64,000 bases of DNA, taken from positions 25,770,820 through 25,834,819 of the forward strand of contig NC_092248.1 of the NCBI RefSeq assembly GCF_036320965.1. Direction: 5' to 3'. Both the position numbers and the translations under genes were made by a program. This document shows positions 24,273-36,394 of the stretch, piece after piece (the first letter of the stretch is position 1; the number at the start of each line of letters is the position of its first letter). This DNA comes from Panulirus ornatus (lineage: Eukaryota > Arthropoda > Malacostraca > Decapoda > Palinuridae). Under the pieces are notes generated by a model. The model was not told the origin of the DNA, did not search any database, and worked only from the letters and a program-made list of their open reading frames with translations.

Positions 24273-26256
24273 TTTTTTTTTTTTTTTTTTTATACTTTGT
24301 CGCTGTCTCCCGCGTTTGCGAGGTAGCGCAAGGAAACAGACGAAAGAAATGGCCCCCCCCCCCCATACACATGTACATACACACGTCCACACACGCAAAT
24401 ATACATACCTAAACAGCTTTCCATGGTTTACCCCAGACGCTTCACATGCCTTGATTCAATCCACTGACAGCACGTCAACCCCTGTATACCACATCGCTCC
24501 AATTCACTCTATTCCTTGCCCTCCTTTCACCCTCCTGCATGTTCAGGCCCCGATCACACAAAATCTTTTTCACTCCATCTTTCCACCTCCAATTTGGTCT
24601 CCCTCTTCTCCTCGTTCCCTCCACCTCCGACACATATATCCTCTTGGTCAATCTTTCCTCACTCATTCTCTCCATGTGCCCAAACCATTTCAAAACACCC
24701 TCTTCTGCTCTCTCAACCACGCTCTTTTTATTTCCACACATCTCTCTTACCCTTACGTTACTTACTCGATCAAACCACCTCACACCGCACATTTTCCTCA
24801 AACATCTCATTTCCAGCACATCCATCCTCCTGCGCACATCTCTATCCATAGCCCACGCCTCGCAACCATACAACATTGTTGGAACCACTATTCCTTCAAA
24901 CATACCCATTTTTGCTTTCCGAGATAATGTTCTCGACTTCCACACATTTTTCAAGGCTCCCAAAATTTTCGCCCCCTCCCCCACCCTATGATCCACTTCC
25001 GCTTCCATGGTTCCATCCGCTGACAGATCCACTCCCAGATATCTAAAACACTTCACTTCCTCCAGTTTTTCTCCATTCAAACTCACCTCCCAATTGACTT
25101 GACCCTCACTCCTACTGTACCTAATAACCTTGCTCTTATTCACATTTACTCTTAGCTTTCTTCTTCCACACACTTTACCAAACTCAGTCACCAGCTTCTG
25201 CAGTTTCTCACATGAATCAGCCACCAGCGCTGTATCATCAGCGAACAACAACTGACTCACTTCCCAAGCTCTCTCATCCCCAACAGACTTCATACTTGCC
25301 CCTCTTTCCAGGACTCTTGCATTTACCTCCCTAACAACCCCATCCATAAACAAATTAAACAACCATGGAGACATCACACACCCCTGCCGCAAACCTACAT
25401 TCACTGAGAACCAATCACTTTCCTCTCTTCCTACACGTACACATGCCTTACATCCTCGATAAAAACTTTTCACTGCTTCTAACAACTTGCCTCCCACACC
25501 ATATATTCTTAATACCTTCCACAGAGCATCTCTATCAACTCTATCATATGCCTTCTCCAGATCCATAAATGCTACATACAAATCCATTTGCTTTTCTAAG
25601 TATTTCTCACATACATTCTTCAAAGCAAACACCTGATCCACACATCCTCTACCACTTCTGAAACCACACTGCTCTTCCCCAATCTGATGCTATGTACAAG
25701 CCTTCACCCTCTCAATCAATACCCTCCCATATAATTTACCAGGAATACTCAACAAATTTATACCTCTGTAATTTGAGCACTCACTCTTATCCCCTTTGCC
25801 TTTGTACAATGGCACTATGCACGCATTCCGCCAATCCTCAGGCACCTCACCATGAGTCATACATACATTAAATAACCTTACCAACCAGTCAACAATACAG
25901 TCACCCCCTTTTTCAATGAATTCCACTGCAGTACCATCCAAACCTGCTGCCTTGCCGGCTTTCATCTTCCGCAAAGCTTTTACTACCTCTTCTCTGTTTA
26001 CCAAATCATTTTCCCTAACCCTCTCACTTTGCACACCACCTCGACCAAAACACCCTATATCTGCCACTCTGTCATCAGACACATTCAACAAACCTTCAAA
26101 ATACTCATTCCATCTCCTTCTCACATCACCGCTACTTGTTATCACCTCCCCATTTACGCCCTTCACTGAAGTTCCCATTTGCTCCCTTGTCTTACGCACC
26201 CTATTTACCTCCTTCCAGAACATCTTTTTATTCTCCCTAAAATTTACTGAATTTAC
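24273..26256 (-). mobile_element. RTE-like LINE copy 4, complete insertion with target duplication
   Basis: A 5'-truncated LINE inserted reversed into the 10-bp satellite. Its poly-A tail appears as poly-T at 24273-24290. The terminal motif, 3' untranslated tail, C-terminal domain, RT and linker follow, and it stops at 26256 inside the linker before the RT. A 12-base direct repeat flanks it. The same satellite resumes on the far side, so this is a clean insertion. Confidence 0.9.
24475..26223 (-). pseudogene. LINE reverse transcriptase with a single internal stop
   Basis: On the - strand one reading frame spans about 582 codons. It starts with the linker (MFWKEVNRVRKTREQMGTSV) and holds the palm entry VPEDWRNACIVPLYKGKG, then FMDLEKAYDRVDRDAL, GLRQGCVMSPWLFNLFMDG, LLFADDTALVADS and the C-terminal YGCEAWAMDRD and RRRGRPNWRWKDGVK. 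The only interruption I find is a stop (TAG) at about 25691-25693, where other copies have GAG in 'CTEHQIGEE'. A single base change therefore separates it from an open RT frame. The endonuclease is missing through 5' truncation, so it could not be autonomous in any case. Confidence 0.88.
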
Positions 26257-26268
26257 TTACCAAAATGT
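26257..26268 (+). other. Target-site duplication, right
   Basis: TTACCAAAATGT matches 24261-24272 and marks the 5' end of the reversed LINE. Confidence 0.8.
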
Positions 26269-26566
26269 GTGGTAATATTTTTTACTGTTTGGTAGTATTT
26301 GGTAATGTTTGGTAATATTTGGTAATGTTTGATAATGTTTGATGACGTGTAGTGATATGTGGTAATGTGTGGTAATATTTGGTAATGTGTGGTAATATTT
26401 GGTAATGTTTGACAATGTTTGATAATGTTTGGTAATATTTAGTATGTGTGGTGATATTTGGTAATGTTTGATAATGTTTGATAATGTGTGGTGATATTTG
26501 GTAATGTTTGATAATGTTTGATAATGTGTGGTGATATTTGGTAATGTTTCATAACACTTGATAATG
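26269..26566 (+). repeat. 10-bp satellite, continuation
   Basis: Same family as 20690-24260, here with GTGTGGTAAT and TTTGATAATG units. Before the LINE insertion it was continuous with the left part. Confidence 0.9.
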
Positions 26567-26654
26567 TACTTGACCGAGAGCTTCACAATTACCTGTTTCC
26601 ATTTTTGAGTACGTTTACCGGTTGAAACAATTGTTATAAAATATGTGCTATAAC

Positions 26655-27131
26655 AGATGGATAACAAAACACTATGATACTGATACAACACAATACACAA
26701 CTATACAATACAAGACACTATGATATTGATACAACACAATACACAACTATACAATACAAGACACTATGATATTGTTACAACACAATACACAACTATACAA
26801 TACAAGACACTATGATATTGATACAACACAATACACAACTATACAATACAAGACACTATGATATTGATACAACACAATACACAACTATACAATACAAGAC
26901 ACTATGATATTGTTACAACACAATACACAACTATACAATACAAGACACTATGATATTGATACAACACAATACACAACTATACAATACAAGACACTATGAT
27001 ATTGTTACAACACAATACACAACTATACAATACAAGACACTATGATATTGATACAACACAATACACAACTATACAATACAAGACACTATGATATTGATAC
27101 AACACAATACACAACTATACAATACAAGACA
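26655..27131 (+). repeat. 46-bp AT-rich tandem repeat
   Basis: About 10 nearly identical units starting GACACTATGATATTGATACA and continuing ACACAATACACAACTATACA and ATACAA. Two alternating variants differ by GATAC versus GTTAC. Confidence 0.95.
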
Positions 27132-27229
27132 AACACAACTGTGGGCGCTGCTGTTGACACACAGCCAATACTAGTTGGTCGTCTTTCCTTCGAGGCTTGG
27201 CGATCAATGGGTCGCCGGCAGAGACCTGT

Positions 27230-27261
<32 letters not shown>

Positions 27262-28114
27262 AGTAATACATATGGTATGTACATATATACAAAGTTAAGA
27301 GAGGCCAGACTCTCCTAGTACACAAACAGTGATCGCTCATCAGACCTGAGTGAGTGTCTCCAGTGACTGCATCTTGTATCCCTTGAGTCACTTTTACTCA
27401 AAATGATGTTTTCTGTATGTAAAAATCTTAGTCCTGGAGACGTACTTGCAAACATCTGATCTATTGAAGGATGTTTACATATTATGCATTAATGAAGAGT
27501 GAAGTTTGTATGTTGTACATGTTCTTCTACATGTGGAAAAATATATCAGAGTTATAAGGAAATGAAGACTAATACCTGAACAACAAATTATCAAACCTTA
27601 TAATACAGTAACTTAAGAAATATAAGGTGATTATATCAGCACGAGTGAAGACAACGATGGTTCCTGTCTGTTATAACGAAAAAGATTATCGTTTAGATGT
27701 TGTGATTTAATGTGGTTGTTCATCTATAACCCTGCTGGCTGAGCACAGCAGCATGGATAACATCTCACATGGATACGTACATGATAACATCATTTACGTA
27801 ATTCACATTATATATTTTCTGACTAAATCAAGTATTCTGTTTCATGTTCTTGTCAACAGAGGAAGGGAACATTATATCTCCTAAATATTATCGTAGGAGA
27901 CTCAGTTATACCACCTTGCCCTTCCTCATATATTTTCCCCTGACCAAACACAATGATAATTACTGAGTATATGTCAACACTTAGATAATAATCAATGCAA
28001 TGGATTCAGTTATCTGGTGAGTCTTACGTTATTCTTCATCTTCATGTTTTCCTGCGTTGATGATCAGTTATATCGTTACCTTATCATGTTTCCTCGTACT
28101 GGTGTCATCTTCAG
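27132..28114. other. End of intron 2: unassigned plus a short (GT)n
   Basis: Apart from a GT dinucleotide run at 27230-27258 this is non-repetitive, AT-rich sequence with no coding or RNA gene seen. The exon C acceptor tract (TGGTGTCATCTTCAG) ends it. Confidence 0.5.
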
Positions 28115-28299
28115 GAATGATCTGGCTGGTGCTCTTCGCCAGCATCCTTGTGTGGAGCGTAACCCTGTGGCTGCTGCAGAAGGTCTGGTCGGGGATGTCA
28201 GGTGGACGTGGCCTGGAACTAAGTTCCGCTTTCCTGTATATCTGGAGTGTCTTACTGGAGAAATGGACCTTCGACCCTCCTCCTACCTTCACAAGCCGC
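28115..28299 (+). CDS. Ionotropic receptor exon C: helix M1 and pore region
   Basis: The acceptor AG is at 28113-28114 and the donor GTTAGT at 28300. The first two bases (GA) complete Gly of PFTG, and 61 codons follow: MIWLVLFASILVWSVTLWLL is the first membrane helix, QKVWSGMSGGRGLELSSAFL leads into the pore loop, and YIWSVLLEKWTFDPPPTFTS plus R precedes helix M3. 'P-F-x-G-M/V-W' before M1 and 'LLE....PP...S.R' before M3 are typical of arthropod IRs. As in most IRs, the canonical SYTANLAAF-type pore filter region of iGluRs is not obvious here. It ends in phase 0, matching exon D. ATG-initiated frames that run through (28017-28304 and 28057-28503) start in intron. Confidence 0.9.
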
Positions 28300-29039
28300 G
28301 TTAGTAGTTTACATTCAAATAATGATGGTGTGTTAAAGGAATTATCTCTAGTCCTGAACGGGGCAAGAGTTGTACACATGTACGGGCCCATCTCTGGTAT
28401 AGTATGGAGCAGGAGTTGTACACTTACGGCCCTTTCTCCTGCACAATACGGGGCAGGTGCTGCGCACACTTGGGGCCCCATTTCTTATATAGTACACACG
28501 TAGGACCACATCTCCTATACAGTACGGGGCGGTAGATGTACACAGGAAGGGTTTAATCTCTTGTACAGTACCGGACAGGAGTTGTACACACATTGGGCTC
28601 TATCTCCTGTACAGTACGAGGCGGTAGTGTACACACGTAGGGCTCCATCTCCTGTACAGTAAGAAGAGAGTTTTACACCCATGGGGCCCCCATCTCTTGA
28701 ACAAGTGTAGGAAGGACCTCTGCACTCGTGGAACCCCATACTAGGAGAAAATTCTACACTCGTGGAGCTCCAGTTCTTACAAATAACGGGGAGAGGTTCT
28801 ACACTCTCAGAGCTTCATCCCTTGTACAGTAAGGGAAGAAAATTTACACACTCGGGCCCCATCTCTTGAACAGTAGGAGGCAGGAGTTGTATACTTGTGT
28901 AGCCCCAGCTCGTACACAGTACCGGGAAGAGATACTACAGTAGTAGGGGCCCCATCTCCTGTACATTACAGGACAAGAGTTCTACATTCGCTGGGGCCCA
29001 ACTCTTATACAATTAGAGGATGGAGTTGTACACTCGAGG

Positions 29040-29265
29040 GGACCCATATCTTGTACAGTGCAGTGCGGATATTGTACACTCGAGGGGACCCATATCTTGT
29101 ACAGTGCAGTGCGGATATTGTACACTCGAGGGGACCCATATCTTGTACAGTGCAGTGCGGATATTGCACACTCGAGGGGACCCATATCTTGTACAGTGCA
29201 GTGCGGATATTGTACACTCGAGGGGACCCATATCTTGTACAGTGCAGTGCGGATATTGTACACTC
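29040..29265 (+). repeat. Recently homogenised 46-bp block
   Basis: Five almost identical consecutive units (GTACACTCGAGGGGACCCAT, then ATCTTGTACAGTGCAGTGCG) sit within the otherwise diverged array, indicating recent local expansion. Confidence 0.9.
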
Positions 29266-32200
29266 GTGAGGCACCATCTATTTAAAGTATGGTGAGGGAT
29301 CTATACACTCGGAAGGCCCACATCTTTTGCACAGTATGGGTTGGGAGTTCTACACTCGAGGTGCCCCATCTATTGTACAGGGGGGGCAGGACGTTCTACA
29401 CTCATGGGGTCCCACCACTTATACAGTACGAGGGGTGTGGGCCTCCCTCCACTACATAGCACCGGGAGGGAGCAGTGCATTCGTAAGGCCTCTTCGCTTG
29501 TAGAGTATGAGTCAAGAATTCAACATTCGTGGGGCCCCATCTCTTGTTCAGTAAGAGGAGCAAGCTCTACACTCATAAGGCCCCATCTCTTATATAGTAG
29601 GCTGAAAGGAGTGCTACACTCAAAGGGCCACATCTCATATATGATTATAGGAGAGAGTTCTAAAATATGGGACTCATTCCTTGTACAGAAACAGAAGAGA
29701 GGTTTTCACTAACATGGCCCCATTTCACGTACAGTAAGTAAAGGAAGTTGTACACTCGTGGGGTCCCATCTGTTATACAGTACGGGGGAGAGAAAGCGCT
29801 ACATTCGTGGGACCCCCCATCTCTTGTACGCTACGGAGCGGGAGTTCTACTCGCGTGGGGCTCCATCTTTTGTGCAGTACGGAGAGGAAGGTCTACACTC
29901 ATTGGGCCCCATCTCTTGTACAGTTCGGGGAGGGAGTTCTATAAACATAGGGTCCCATCTCTATGTTCTGCAGTCGTGGGACCCCATCTCTTATACTGTG
30001 CAAAAAGGGATTTCTACACCAATAAGACTCCCATCTTCCATACAGCACGAGGCGGGAGTTCTTCACTCGTGAGGCTCTATCTCTTGTACACTACGGAGAG
30101 GGAGTTCTGCACACATCAGGCCCCATCTCTCGTGCAGCTGAGGCAAGACTTCTACAGCTGAGGAGCCCCATGTGTTGTACAGTATAGAAAAGGAATTTAA
30201 ATGCGTAGAGCCCATGTCTTGTAGAGTACACTGGGAGGAGCTCTGTACTCTTAGGGCTCCATCTCTTTCAGAGTTTGGAGAGGTAGTTCCACACACGAGT
30301 AGCCCCATCCCTTCTACAGTGCGAGGAGAGAGTTTTACACTTGTAGCGCCCCATCTCTTGTACAGTATGGGGCGAAAGATTTACACTCGTAAGGCCCAAT
30401 CTCTTGTAAGATATGGGAAGGGAGTTCTGCGCATGAGGGCCCCATCTCTTCTACCGTACGGTGAAGAGGTTCCAAACTCGTGGGGCCTTATTTCTTGTAT
30501 AGCAAGGAGAGGGAAGTCTACAGTCGTGGAGCGTCATCTCTTGTACAGTAGGGGAAAGGAGTTCTACATTCGAAGGGCCCTCGTCTCTTGTACAGTAACA
30601 GGAAGGAGTTCTAGACTCATGGAGCCCACCTCTTATACAGTACTAGAGGGGTGTTTCACTCGCACTGCCCAGTCTCCTGCAGGTCTATAACAGTACGGGG
30701 AGCTCTACACTAATGGCTCTATCTACAGTTTAGTACAGGAGAGAGTTCTGCATTCACTGGGTCCCATCTCTTGTACAATACGGGACAGGAGCTTTGCACT
30801 CATAAGGCCCCATCCACTGTACAGTGCAGGCAGAAGTTCTAAACTCTTGAAGCCCCCTCTCTTTCGCAGTGCGGGGAGGGAGTTCTACACCCGTAGGACT
30901 CGATCTCTTGAAAAGCATGAGGAGGGAGTTCTACACATGACGGACCCCAACTCTCGCACAGTACAGGGTCCCATCACTTTTGTAGTACGGGGAGGGAGTT
31001 TTACACTCGTGGTGCTCTATCTCTTGTACAGTACGGGAAGGGAGTTCTGCATTAGTAGTACCCTGTCTCTTGCACAGCGAGGAGAGAGTGTTCCACACTG
31101 GATGTAAACCTTCCCTTATGAAGCGCGAGAAGGTAGTTCTACATCGGCAGAGTCCCATCTCTTGTACAGAACAAGGCGGGAGACTCGTAGGGTCCCATCT
31201 CTTGATCAATTTGGGGCGGGAGTTCCCCACTCCTGAGACCCCATTTCCTGTACAGTACAAGGCGGGAGTTGTACGTTCGTGGATCCTCATCTCCTGAACA
31301 GTAAGAGGCGGGAGTTCTACACACTTGCAGCCCCATCTTTTGTTCAGTACGGAGTGGAGAGGTTTTACACTCGTAAGGCCCCAAGTTTTGTACAGTACGG
31401 AGAGTTCTGCACATGTGAAGCCCCATCTTTTTTGCAGAACATGGACGAAGTTCTGCAGTCGTAAAGCCTTATCTTTTGTACAGTACGTGGAAGATATTTT
31501 TACGTTCGTGGGGTCATGCTACTCACAGAGAAAAAGGAGGGAGTTCTACACTCAAAAGCCATTATCTCTTGTACAGTGCGGGACAGGAGTTCTACGCTCG
31601 CGGCGTCCCATCTCTTCTACAGAATGGGAAGGGAGGTCTACACTCGCATCTTTTGTATAGTACGGAGAGGAAGTTCTTTGCACATGGGGCCCCATCTCTT
31701 GGACGGTACATGGGAGGGTTTACACTCACAGAGGCCCATCTCATGTAGAGTATGGGGAGAGAGAGCTCTGAACTCGTATGGCTCTATCTCTTGTTAAGCA
31801 TGGGAAGAAAGTTCTACACACGAGAGTTCCCATCTCTTCCACAGTATGGGGTGGGAGTTCTATTTTCGTGGAGCCCCGTCTCTTGTATAGCACGGGGAGG
31901 GAGGTCTACACTCGTGGGGCCACATCTCTACAGTAGGGGAGAGGAGTTCAGTGCTCAAAGGGCCACATCTCTTTTACAATAACATGAGGGAGTTGTACAC
32001 TTGTTGGGCCCCATTGCGGGTAGAATGAAAGGCAAGAGTTCTACTCTCGTAGGGCTCCATCTCCTGAACACTATGGCTCAGGAGTTCTACACTTTTGGAG
32101 CCAAATCTATTATATAAAACAAAAAGGAGGGGGGGAGAGTTTTACACTGGTAATGCCCCATGTCGTGCAGTGCGGGGAGTTCTACATTTTGTGGGGCCCC

Positions 32201-34123
32201 ATCTTTTTTTGCTATACGAGAGGAAGCTCCACGCTCGTAGAGTCCTATCTACGGTTAAGGAATTCTGATCTGGTGATGCCCCATCTCCTGTGTGCGAGGA
32301 GGGAGTTCTACACTTGTGGGGCCGTTCTCTTGTACAGTACTGGGAGGAAGTTGAACACTCATGAGGCGAGAGCTTCACAGTCGTCGGGATCCATAGCTTT
32401 TACAGAACGGGGAGTGAGTTCTACATTCGCACGACCCCACCAGTTGCACACTGCAGAGTGGGAGTTCTATCCTCATTTCTTGTTTAGTACGGAGAGCGAG
32501 TTCTATACCCGTAAACCTCTATCTCTTATGCAGCACAGGGCGGGAGTTCTACACCCGCTGAGATTCATTTCTTGTGCAGTACGGGGAGAGTTCTACATTT
32601 GTAAGACTCCATCTCTTGTACAATACGAGGAGGGAGATCTACTCATAGGGCCCCATCTCATATACATTACTGGGAAGCCGTTTTACACCCATAGAGCCCC
32701 ATCTCTTACGGTATGGAGTGGGAGTTCTACACTTGCTTGGTCCTATCTCTTGTGCAGTATGGTAATGGAGCTCTAAACTCACAGGACCCCACGCCCTTGT
32801 ACAGTACGGAGGAAGTTCTAACTCGTAAGGCCCTATCTCTTATACAATGCACCCACACAGTACCATTTCTTACAGTACGGGGCGGGAGTTCTACACTTGT
32901 GCGGCCCATCTCTTGTACAGTACGGGAGGGGGGGGGGGGGGGGGGCTACACTCTTAAGGCCCCACGCCTTGCTCAGTAAGGGACAGAGTTCAACACACTT
33001 GGGGACCCATCTCTTGCATATTACGGGGAAGGAGTTCTATCCTCGTTAGGGCCACCATCTCTTTTACAGGAGTTCTACACTCATAGGCCTTATCTCTTAT
33101 ATAATGCAGAGCCGAGAGCTCTACGCTTGTAGAGCCCCATCTCTTCTGCAGAACGGGTAGGATATTTTACACTCGTAGAGTCTCATCTCTTGCACAGGAC
33201 GGAGTGTGAGTGTACTGTAAGGAACGGGAGTTCTAAACTCGCAGGAACCCATCTCTTGAACAGTATGGAATGGGAATTGTACGTTCAAAGTGTCCCGTCT
33301 CTTGTACAGTACGGGAAGAGAGTTCTACAGTCGTAGGTTCCTATGTCATGTTCAGCACGGAAAATAAGTTCTTCACCCTTAGAACTGCTGTACGGGGGAG
33401 GAGGTCTTCCTCGTAAGGCTCCATCTCTTGAACATAACGGGGCACGGGTTCCACATACGTAAAGCCCAATGTCTTGTATAATCTCTTTACAGTATGGAGG
33501 GGGGGGGGGGGCTTCTACACTCGTAAGGGTCTATCTCTTGTGCAGCATAGGAAGGGAGTTCTACACTCGTGGTATCCCATATTGTGTACCGTACGGGGAG
33601 GGGCTCAACACTCTTAGGGCTTCATCTTTATTACGGTAAGGGGAGGGGTGTTCTACACTCGTATGGTCCCATCTCTTGCACAGTACGAGGGGAGTTCTTC
33701 ACTCGTTTGGCACCATCAGGGGCTGGAGTCCCACAATCTGTGAAGGCCTGCCTCTTGAGCAACATGAGAAAAGAGTTCTAACCTCGTAGGGTTCCATCTC
33801 TTGTACGATATGGAGCGGGTGTTCTACACTCGAAGGACCCTGTCTCTTGTATAGTACTGGTAGGGAGATCTACACTGGTGGAGCCCATCTCTTGCACAGT
33901 AGGGGGAAGGAGTTGTACATTCGTATGGCCTCATCTCTTGTACAGTGCGGGAAAGGATTTCTACAGTCGTGGAACACATCTCTTGCACAGTGCAGAGAGG
34001 AAGTTCTGCATGCGTAGAGCGCTTATCTCTTGTACAGTACAGGGCGGGAATTGAACGCTCGTAGGGCCCCACCTCTTGCACAGTAGGTGAGAAAGTTCTA
34101 TACTGTTAGGGTCCCCATCTTGT

Positions 34124-34249
<126 letters not shown>

Positions 34250-35034
34250 TTCTACACTCGTAAGACCTCCCACCCCACCCCCATCTCCTGGGCTACATTG
34301 GACGGGTGTTTACAATCGTATTACATTTTCTCTTGTACAGTAGCGGTGGTAGTTCTACGGTAGTAGGGTCTCATTTCTTGTACAATATGAGGAAGGAGTT
34401 CTAAATTCATGGGACCTAATCTCTTACAGAGTACGGGGAGGGAGTTCTACCCTCACAAACCCCAATTTCTTGAACAAGACGGAGAGGGAAGTCCACACTG
34501 GGGGTTGAGTGGTCCCATAATCCATCTCTAGTACATTACTGAGTAATAGCTCTACACTCGCGGGGTCCCACCTCTTGTATGATAAGGGGAGAGAGCGCTA
34601 CACTCGTAGGGACTTATCTCTTGTATAATACGAGGCAGGAGTTCTACAGTCGCAAGGATCCTTATCTTGTACAGGACGGGGAGGGAGTTCTATCCTCGTC
34701 GGGCTTCATCTTATGTGCAGTATGATGCACGAGTTCTACACTCCGGGGCTCCATACCTTGTAGAAAACGTAAAGGGATTTCTACACTCGCAGAGGCTCCA
34801 TCTCGTGTACTGAACAGGGAAGGAGTTCTGTACTCGTAGGGGCTTCATGTCTTTTACAGTACGAGGAGGGAGTTCTACACTCGTAGGGCCCCATCTCTTG
34901 TTCAGTAAGTGGAGGGAGTTCTACATTCGAAGGGCCCCTTCCCTTGCACAGTATGGGTAGGGAGCCCTACACCCGAGGGACCCCATCTCTTATACATAAA
35001 GAGGAGGAAGTTCTGCACTTGTGCGGGCCCATCT

Positions 35035-35206
35035 CTTCAATTTTCTTTCTGTCATATAACTCTTCAAACCTATGTACGTTTTCAAGATTCAGAAAATCAT
35101 TCATCTTATTCCATTCATGTTCTAGTCTGGTACTCTAGATGTACTTCATAGCTATTCTAACCTCATTCTTGCTAGGCTTCTTGCCATGGTTGTTCTCACT
35201 GAATTG
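35035..35206 (-). other. Coding-like remnant, unidentified
   Basis: On the - strand, after an acceptor-like TGTTTCTTTCAG, 57 codons read QFSENNHGKKPSKNEVRIAM, then KYI, a stop, then STRLEHEWNKMNDFLNLENV and HRFEELYDRKKI. The composition looks like a real protein rather than satellite. I do not recognise the family. It could be a decayed exon or a transposase scrap. Confidence 0.25.
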
Positions 35207-35394
35207 CTGAAAGAAACATCACAATGCTTTGTAAACTGGAAGGTTAGGAGCGAGACAACTCGTACCTTTTGATCAGCTTTCGCGACGATCCTGACACCAT
35301 CTTTGTTGTCTTCTTGATATTCCTTCAATCCTCATCATTCTTCACCTCCCTGAAGACCTTAGTTATTTATCATCGATTATTCATTTATCATAAT

Positions 35395-36394
35395 TGATCA
35401 GTTTCTCCCACGTCAGCGAGATAGCGCCAGGAAACAGACGAATAATGGTCCATCCACTCATATAAATATGTATATACATAAACGCCCATACAAGCATATA
35501 TACATACATATACATATCAACACATACAAATATACGTGCATATACATACACATACACAGAAATATACATATATACACATGTATATATTCATACTTGTTTG
35601 CCTTCATCCATTTCTAGCGCCATTCCGCCCCACAGGAAATAGCATCGCTATCCCCTGCTTCAGCAAGGTAGCGCCAGGAAAGCAGAAAAAAAGGCTAAAT
35701 TCGTTCACACTCAGTCTCTAGCTGTCATGTGTAATGCACCGAAACCACAGCTCCCTTTCCACATCCAGGCCCCACAGACCTTTCCATGGTTTATCCCAGA
35801 CGTGTCACACACATGCCCTGGTTCAGTCCATTGACAGCACGTCGACCCCGGTATACTACATCGTCCTATTCACTCTATTCCTTGTACGCCTCTCACCCTT
35901 CCTGTATGTTCAGGTCCCGATCGCTCAAAATCTTTTTCATTCCATCCTTCCACCTCCAATTTGGTCTCCCGCTTCTCCTTCTTCCCTCTACCTCTAACAC
36001 ATATATCCTATTAGTTAAGCTTTCCTCACTCATTCCGTCCGTGTCACCAAACCATTTCAACACACCCTCTTCTGCTCTCTCAAACACACTCTTTTAATTT
36101 CCACACATCTCTCTTACCCTTTCATTACTTACTCGATCAAACCACCTTACACCATGTATTGTAATCAGATATTTCATTTCCAACACATCCACCCTCCTCC
36201 GCACAAGCCTATCTATAGCCCACGTCTCCCATCCATATAACATTGTTGGAACCACTATTCCTTCAAACATACCCATTTTTGCTCTCCAAGATAACGTTCT
36301 CTCCTTCCACACATTCTTCATTGCTCCCAGAACCTTCGACAACTCCTCCATCCTGTGAATCATTTCCGCTTCCATAGTTCCATCTACCTTCATT
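35395..36394 (-). mobile_element. RTE-like LINE copy 5, older subfamily, C-terminal part only
   Basis: Read on the - strand it covers the RT C-terminal region (36393-36094: MKNVWKERTLSWRAKMGMFE, YGWETWAIDRLVRRR), then 36087-35893 (VLKWFGDTDGMSEESLTNRI, RRRSGRPNWRWKDGMK), then a long 3' untranslated region and the terminal motif at about 35400-35445. It is clearly diverged from the young copies and is 5'-truncated. Confidence 0.85.

Noticed and set aside
26655..27131. Centromeric satellite
   Set aside because: Only about ten 46-bp units inside an intron; too short to support such a role.
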